The translations under genes were made by a program, and so were the position numbers. DNA of 64,000 nt, taken from Aurantiochytrium sp. KH105 (lineage: Eukaryota > Sar > Bigyra > Thraustochytrida > Thraustochytriidae). The notes below the pieces were generated by a model. That model was given only the letters and a program-made list of their open reading frames with translations, made no database searches and was not told where the DNA came from. Shown piece after piece: positions 58,842-64,000 of the stretch. Position 1 is the first letter of the stretch. Each line of letters starts with the position of its first letter. The stretch spans positions 1-64,000 of the forward strand of contig BGKB01000166.1 in assembly GCA_003116975.1 (NCBI GenBank). The letters are read 5' to 3'.

Positions 58842-59732
58842 TTTGCTGCTCTTCGATGCCCTTGCTTCTTGCCTTGGCTCGCTCGCTCGGCCCTTCGTGC
58901 CTGCTCGACCTCGCGCGGCGGACGGACGGACGCGTGCGTTGCTAGTTTGCTTCTTGCTCGCTGTGCTGTGCTTTGCTTTGCCTCTTTTCCTGTCCTCGGC
59001 TCGGCGCGGCGCGGCTCGGCTCGGCTGCGTCGCGTTGGTTTGTCGTCTGCCGCTCGCTCGGCAGGAGGCGCTCGCCTCGCGGCCTCTCTTCCGCCTCAAA
59101 AGCAGAAAAACTTTTTGCTTTTCTTTATGCCTTGCTTTTGCTTCCGCCAAATCTCGCTCCGGCCAGCCAGCCAGCCGGCCGGCCAGCCCGCCCGCCAGCC
59201 AGCGTGGCCGCGCGCGCGTGCGGCCCGCCGCCGCGGCCGCCGCGAGCAAGAACGGCGAGCGGCGGCCGCGCGCTCGACCGCAAGGGAGCCGAGCGCGGGG
59301 CAGCGCCGCGCTCGGATGGACCGCGAGCGCGTCGCGAGAGAAGTTGAGCAACGTAAGCACCATTTTTTCTTTTTTTCTTTTTTTCTCCTTCAAATTTCCA
59401 AACCCAACAACCAACCTACCGGGCCAGCCCGGCAGCCGCCACCGAAGCTCGCGACGCCAGCTCCAGAAGAAGCAGCCAAACCCGCCCGGGACCGGCCTCG
59501 CCCTCTTCCTCCCGCGCGTCTCGCCCCGCCGCGCCTCGCCTCGAGTCGCCTCGAGCCGCTCGCGGCCTCGCCTCCGCCTCGCTGGCCCCGCGAACGTGGA
59601 CCTCCTCCTCCCTCCCGTTCGCGGCCGGGACAAGCCGCCTCTGTCCCTCAACTTCTTCCTTCCGGCGCCCCACAGCGGCGGCGAGACGACGCTGGGGAAT
59701 GAGAGGAGCGGAGCGGAGAGGAGGGGATTGGA

Positions 59733-59799
59733 TTGGAGAGGAGAGGAGAGGAGAGGAGAGGAGAGGAGAGGAGAGGAGAGGAGAGGAGAGGAGAGGAGA
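59733..59799. repeat. (GGAGA)n pentanucleotide homopurine tract
   Basis: About thirteen units, 0.9 kb upstream of the pyrophosphatase start codon. Same unit as the CCTCT array at 51370-51438 read from the other strand. Confidence 0.95.
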
Positions 59800-61021
59800 G
59801 GCTGCTGCCGCTGCTGGCCGTGCCGCGCGGCGTCTGCCGGAGCGGAGTGGCCGAGTTCGAGGCGGAGGGCGAGACCTTGGAGAAGGGGGAGCGGCCGTGG
59901 TCGCGAAAAGGTGAGCGGGGGATCTTGCTTTTCGAGGGCCTGACTGTGAGCTGGCTTCGACGGGTACGCGCACACTTTCTCTTTTGTTTTGACAATTTGA
60001 ATGTTAGTGGTTTTTTCTTTTTCTTTTTTCTTTCTTTTTCACGTTTTGAAAATCAGCCCCGTGTTTGCGCCTTCACTGTCAGTTTGCTAAGCTTGCTTGG
60101 CCTTAGATAACCGACTGACCGCGGCAAAAGCCGACTTTATCTGGCTGCTGTTTTTAAAATTCTTGTGTGAGTGCGTCAGTCAAGCGCGCCTTTTCAACCG
60201 GGGGGCCAAGAGGAAGAAGATCAGAGGGAGGGAAGGAACAAAGGAAGAAAGGAAGGGGAGGGAGGGAAAGACGCGCGACCGTAACGTTGGCCAAGCTGCC
60301 GGCGTGGCAGCTACATGATAACAGTCGAGGTCTCGCGCGCTCTTCTGTCTCCAGCCAGGCGACCTCTCCTCTCAGCCGACGCAGCCAACCGACCCACCGC
60401 CCGTCCGTCGGCGCCGCCAAAGCTTCGCGCGGGTGGCCTCTTCAGAAAAGAAATAAACCAAAGCCCTACAAGAAAGAAAATCAACCACCACCGACCAAAC
60501 AAGCAAAAGCCCTCGCGCCGCCATCCATGCATGCGTGCATGTCTTGGAAAGCAGCCAGCCCGGCTGAATCCGGCGCCCTCATTCCGCCAAGCTGCGGCCT
60601 CATGCATGCCTCGTGCCGCGACGTCGCCGCCGCCCCTGTCCGGACCGAGCTCGAGGAATCGTGGACGCATGCACACGCGCACACAACACGCGCACGCGCA
60701 GTGCGCGGTCGCAAGCCAGCCAGCTGGCCGGCCGTCGGTCTGTCACCAGTCTGACAGCCTGTGGCCGAATCCAGATCACGGCCGCATCTTGGACTCGAAG
60801 CGGCATCGCCCGAGCGCGAGGAAGAGGAGGAGGGCCGAGAGCGGACGCCGTGGCGGACGAGGGCGAGCTTGGACCCGGGACGCGTAGGTTGGACGACGTA
60901 GCCGCGCTGCAACAGCGACCGACTGCGGCCGGCCACGGCTGCGAAGAAGAAGAGGAGGGTATAGGGGCCCAGGCCTAACTGTAAATGAACAACAAGTGAA
61001 ATCAACAAATGAATGATTGAC

Positions 61022-61051
61022 AGTGAATGAATGCATGAATGAATGAATGAA
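61022..61051. repeat. (AATG)n tetranucleotide run
   Basis: Short imperfect run of GAATG/AATG units in the gene-free stretch. Confidence 0.8.
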
Positions 61052-62426
61052 CCATGTTTAAAAGAAGGATTATCCCAGCGGCTGTGGTGTGTAAAAGAGA
61101 AGTGCGACGGAGGTGTGCGCGCAGGGGTGCTAGTGCTGCGGGTACCGCCCGCATAGGACTGGCGATGACGAGGCCGCTGACGCGCCGCCCTGGGCCGGCT
61201 CCCACAGCATTGCACTGCGGAGACGCGCGTCGCTGCGCACGGCCGCGCCTGTAACGGCCGCTATAGGGCAGTGACGTTGCTTTTAAGATCCGCGCTGTGG
61301 AGAACTCGGCGGCGCTACCCCCGGCGCAGGCACGCAGTGGCGGCTGCTCAACTCACCCCTACCAGTGGAAACGTGGACCCGACGCTGTGGTAGGACTGGT
61401 CGCCAAAAACGGCGCGCAGTGCGGGGCCTCGCAAGGGCCCCCCGCGGACCGGATCCCGCGCGCCGGTTAGGTTTGGTCAGGGTTGCCGGCCCGCGAAGAA
61501 AGCGTCCCAGGCGCGGCGGGGTCGCGCGGCGCCCGAGAATTGAGCCCGGGACGGAAGACCTCGCGCGACGCACGCCCGGCGTCGCCGTGACGGGCTGGAC
61601 TGGCTGCGGCTCGCGCCGATCCGGGAGGATCTTGCCTCGACGCGAGGCCGCGGAGGAAGGAGCCGCGTCTCCAAGGAAGAATCTTGAAGACGCCTTGCCG
61701 CGCATCTTGGCGCGAGGCGGCAAACAGTGCGTAAGACGCTGCAGGCGATGCATATTTCAACGCGCGCCTCTCGAGACTTCAATCACTTGACCCGCATCGT
61801 CATCGGCGTCGTCATCGCGCCCACCGACCGACTCGCTGTCGCTCACGCACTGCGTGCGGCCGACACGACCGACCGCAGGCCGTGATGATATGATGATGGA
61901 TGGTCTGGCCGCTGTCGATCCGGCGCTCGCAGTCGTGATCGTCTTCTTCGCATCCCGTGGCTCTCGGACTGCTTTCTTTCTGCATGGCGTGCAATGAGAT
62001 GAAATGAATCGAGCAGGCAGGTCAGCAATCCACGTTGCTAGCGCCAGCGCCTTGCCTCGAACGCTCCGAGGCTGTCGGCATGCTCAGTCGCCTTGCCGTC
62101 CACGCTGGCTGAGGCGACCGAACGTCCCCGAGAAAGAATTCTTGCATCGCTCTTGCTCGCGCTTGCTCACTTTGACTGTCCCGCCGCGTCATCCCTGTAT
62201 GTTCCCGTCGCTGTTATCGTGGCCGTGGTCGCCCAGGATGCGCTCGCATTTGCGAAACGCATCATCTATTCTCCCCTTGCCTGACCATGAGTAAAAGTCC
62301 TCGTCTCATTCTTTGCCAATAACCTAGACCTGGTCTCTCGAGGAACGCTTCCTCTTCTTCGAGCGGACGCCGGCGAGAGGGAGCTTGGCGAGAGGGAGCT
62401 TAGCGAGAGGGAACGTTGGACGATGT

Positions 62427-62427
62427 C

Positions 62428-62491
<64 letters not shown>
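62427..62491. repeat. (CAG)n trinucleotide tract
   Basis: About 21 nearly perfect CAG units outside any supported gene, about 265 bases upstream of the dienelactone hydrolase-like ATG. The non-coding position contrasts with the polyQ-encoding tract at 13.9 kb. Confidence 0.95.
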
Positions 62492-62496
<5 letters not shown>

Positions 62497-62755
62497 CTGC
62501 CAGGGAATAGAATAGAATGATGGCAAGAAATGGCCATGCGCACTTTTTGCATAGGCGTCCAAGGTTGCATCTACGGTTGTTAGGTGTGCGCAGCACCTCG
62601 ACGACTTCTTTCATACTTCACTCAATGCAAAACACGCCTCGGTCAAGAGACATCGCCGGCACGCACAGGCTTTCGCACGAACCGCACCGGCGTCGTTAGC
62701 ACTCGCGTCCTCTGCAGCGTGAGACCGCGCCAGCGACGAGCACCAAGCGCGACGC

Positions 62756-63592
62756 ATGGCGTCTGTTCCCACCTGCTGCCCACCGGGGTCTCATGGCGCA
62801 GCTCCGGGGGCCGACCAGGGGAGCCTGCGTGGCGAAAACGTGCGTCTGAGCTCCAGCTCGGGCGAATTTGACATGTACGTGTCGCGGCCGGGTCCTGGCG
62901 TGCTTGTGCGAGAGGGCCAGTGCCTAATCTTCTTGCCAGACATCTTTGGCGTCGATTCCGGTCGCACGAAAGTCATCTGTGACACGTTCGCCGCGCAGGG
63001 CTACACTGTCGTGCTTCCTGACGTACAAAAGTACGGAGGCATACCGTCTCCAGACACATTTTCGTGGAAAGTGATGGCCTTGCCATCCTTGTCCTCCTTC
63101 ATGTGGAACAACTCGCGTTCTGTCTTCATGCCAAGGCTTCAACAAGCTGTGCTTCCCTTCGTGCGCAATGAGTTTGGAGCCACCGATATCGCACTCCTTT
63201 GCTTCTGCTGGGGCTGCTATCCAATGACCTGCTTGCTGGAACAGCAGGAATCGAATATTCGATGTGCAGTTGGTTTCCATCCCAGTCTCCTGGTCTCTCG
63301 TTTCTACTGGGAGAACCGCCAAAAGCAACTGGCTGCTGTCCAAGTGCCCATGTTATTCTTGTCGGGGAAGAATGATCCCTCTGACGTCATGCCCAACGGC
63401 CTTGCAGATAAGGCCATGCAGAAGAAACCTTTTGCCAAAGAATGCAAGTTCAAGCTTTACAAGGACATGGTCCATGGCTGGGTAAATCGCGGAGATCTCG
63501 AGCAGCCCGATATCGCTACGGCGTACAAGGCCTCACTCGACGATGCAACAGAATTTCTGGCCAAGATTATGCCCGTTGCTGAAAAGGAGTAA
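62756..63592 (+). CDS. Dienelactone hydrolase-family alpha/beta hydrolase
   Basis: 278 residues from ATG at 62756 to TAA. Alpha/beta-hydrolase fold of the DLH family: LIFLPDIFGVDSGRTK near the first strands, ALLCFCWGCYP with the nucleophilic Cys at the elbow (about 150), FLSGKNDPSD supplying the acid, and KDMVHGWVNRGD with the catalytic His. The Cys-Asp-His triad is thus complete. Bacterial DLH opens lactone rings in chloroaromatic breakdown, but the eukaryotic members are mostly of unknown substrate, and that should be assumed here. Length matches the family (about 240-280). No targeting signal stands out. Confidence 0.9.
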   Translation: MASVPTCCPPGSHGAAPGADQGSLRGENVRLSSSSGEFDMYVSRPGPGVLVREGQCLIFLPDIFGVDSGRTKVICDTFAAQGYTVVLPDVQKYGGIPSPDTFSWKVMALPSLSSFMWNNSRSVFMPRLQQAVLPFVRNEFGATDIALLCFCWGCYPMTCLLEQQESNIRCAVGFHPSLLVSRFYWENRQKQLAAVQVPMLFLSGKNDPSDVMPNGLADKAMQKKPFAKECKFKLYKDMVHGWVNRGDLEQPDIATAYKASLDDATEFLAKIMPVAEKE

Positions 63593-63696
63593 CGTACGAG
63601 ATGTTTGCCTTTGCCCTGCTTGCTTCAATACCAGTTGTTGTGTCCAAGACAAGTTAATTCAGCACGTCTCCACATTTCAATGCAGCTCACTCGTGT

Positions 63697-63734
63697 CGGA
63701 TCGAGTCGAGTCGAGTCGAGTCGAGTCGAGTCGA
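63697..63734. repeat. (GAGTC)n pentanucleotide tract
   Basis: About seven units, 105 bases downstream of the hydrolase stop codon. Confidence 0.95.
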
Positions 63735-63968
63735 TGCAATAACTTAGTATAAAGCCGTTTATTCAAATCGTGTTATCATCATTTGATTCATTGCTTGGTT
63801 ATCTGAAATTTCAGGGAGAGAAGTGTGGCAAGGCCACGTGCCAATCGTAGTAATTGTAGTTGTTGTAATTGTTGCTGCTCTTGTTGTTGTTGTAAAAGTA
63901 GTGAAAAAAAAAGGAAAGAAGAAAGAAAGAAAGAAGCGCGTCCCAAAAGAGTAAAGGGGGCGTCGCTT

Positions 63969-64000
63969 ACCTGTTTGCAGTCTTTGCAAGAAAGAAGCAG
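63969..64000 (-). other. Possible 5' splice site of a gene entering from the right
   Basis: Read on the minus strand, the sequence is AAACAG then GTAAGC, a near-consensus donor, with the putative exon at 63971-64000 running off the window. Too little is visible to support a gene. Confidence 0.2.

Larger units (their letters stand above)
58842..62755. other. 3.9 kb stretch without a supportable gene
   Basis: Lies between divergent genes (pyrophosphatase, minus; dienelactone hydrolase-like, plus). Contains the GGAGA array, poly-T and CTTT runs near 59360-59390 and 60005-60045, AATG repeats (about 61022-61051), a GC-rich unique-looking block (about 61100-61790) and a CAG tract. Open frames on both strands give Arg/Ala/Pro-rich translations without family resemblance. 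A structured non-coding RNA in the 61.1-61.8 kb block cannot be excluded, but no tRNA, SRP or snRNA signature was recognised. Confidence 0.55.
63593..64000. other. Right-edge region after the hydrolase gene
   Basis: Contains the GAGTC pentanucleotide tract (63697-63734), GTT-rich and GAAA-rich runs, and a candidate minus-strand splice donor near the right edge. No gene can be called. Confidence 0.5.

Noticed and set aside
58842-59975. In-frame upstream extension of the pyrophosphatase (378 codons)
   Set aside because: It crosses the GGAGA array and low-complexity sequence, is unlike any pyrophosphatase N-terminus, and the internal ATG gives a normal protein length.
61290-61790. Possible structured RNA (SRP, RNase P or tRNA-like)
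   Set aside because: GC-rich stem-like segments are present, but none of the conserved loops (SRP GGAAG-type, tRNA B box, U6 or U3 boxes) could be recognised.

Overview
The window looks like nuclear DNA of a GC-rich, intron-poor, flagellated protist. Twenty protein genes can be supported with fair confidence. Nearly all are single uninterrupted reading frames with metazoan- or fungal-like family membership (SNF2 ATPase, MCM9, DBR1, TRMT2A, PP2C, CHK2-type kinase). One (PIH1D3/DNAAF6) is a factor for building axonemal dynein, so the organism probably makes motile flagella. The gene set, the compact intron-free structure, the abundant tetra-, penta- and trinucleotide repeats, and channel and bZIP families typical of stramenopiles fit a thraustochytrid (Labyrinthulomycetes) best. 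That placement is an inference, not a proof.

Layout. 1-9.6 kb: a 3188-codon open frame on the minus strand, cut by the left edge, encoding a giant DUF3638/DUF3645 protein with helicase-like motifs. 11.4-15.8 kb: a C2/transmembrane protein and a FHA-kinase of the CHK2/Rad53 type (plus). 16.8-23.1 kb: a TRAPPC13-like protein and an ERCC6L2-like SNF2 ATPase (minus). 24.2-25.5 kb: a PP2C phosphatase ending in a CaaX box (plus). 26.1-33.2 kb: three minus-strand genes, a TFIIS N-terminal-domain protein, a cyclic-nucleotide-gated-type channel with a non-canonical pore, and a bZIP protein carrying two NTF2-like domains. 34.5-37.4 kb: DNAAF6 and a predicted pseudokinase (plus). 37.6-39.8 kb: TRMT2A-type tRNA methyltransferase (minus). 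41.5-47.8 kb: dienoyl-CoA isomerase, a PH-DnaJ-PH protein and a five-span membrane protein (plus). 48.0-50.9 kb: MCM9 (minus). 52.2-56.9 kb: a DUF389 membrane protein and the lariat debranching enzyme DBR1 (plus). 57.8-58.8 kb: a family I inorganic pyrophosphatase with an N-myristoylation-type start (minus). 62.8-63.6 kb: a dienelactone hydrolase-family protein (plus).

Genes are not organised as operons, but neighbours are close (115-210 bp in several places). CHK2-like kinase, ERCC6L2 and MCM9 all belong to genome maintenance, yet they lie among unrelated genes. Repeats are concentrated between genes: pentanucleotide homopurine/homopyrimidine or CTCTG-type tracts upstream of gene starts, and a roughly 0.4 kb TGTC array containing a 25-N assembly gap. 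A palindrome TAGGCCTA was found six times, always between genes. No tRNA, rRNA, CRISPR array, transposon or viral remnant was recognised. The 58.8-62.8 kb stretch has no supportable gene. The most unusual items are the DUF3638/3645 protein with a discoidin-like insert, the bZIP-NTF2-NTF2 fusion, the channel lacking a GYG filter, and lipid-anchor signals on a phosphatase and a pyrophosphatase.
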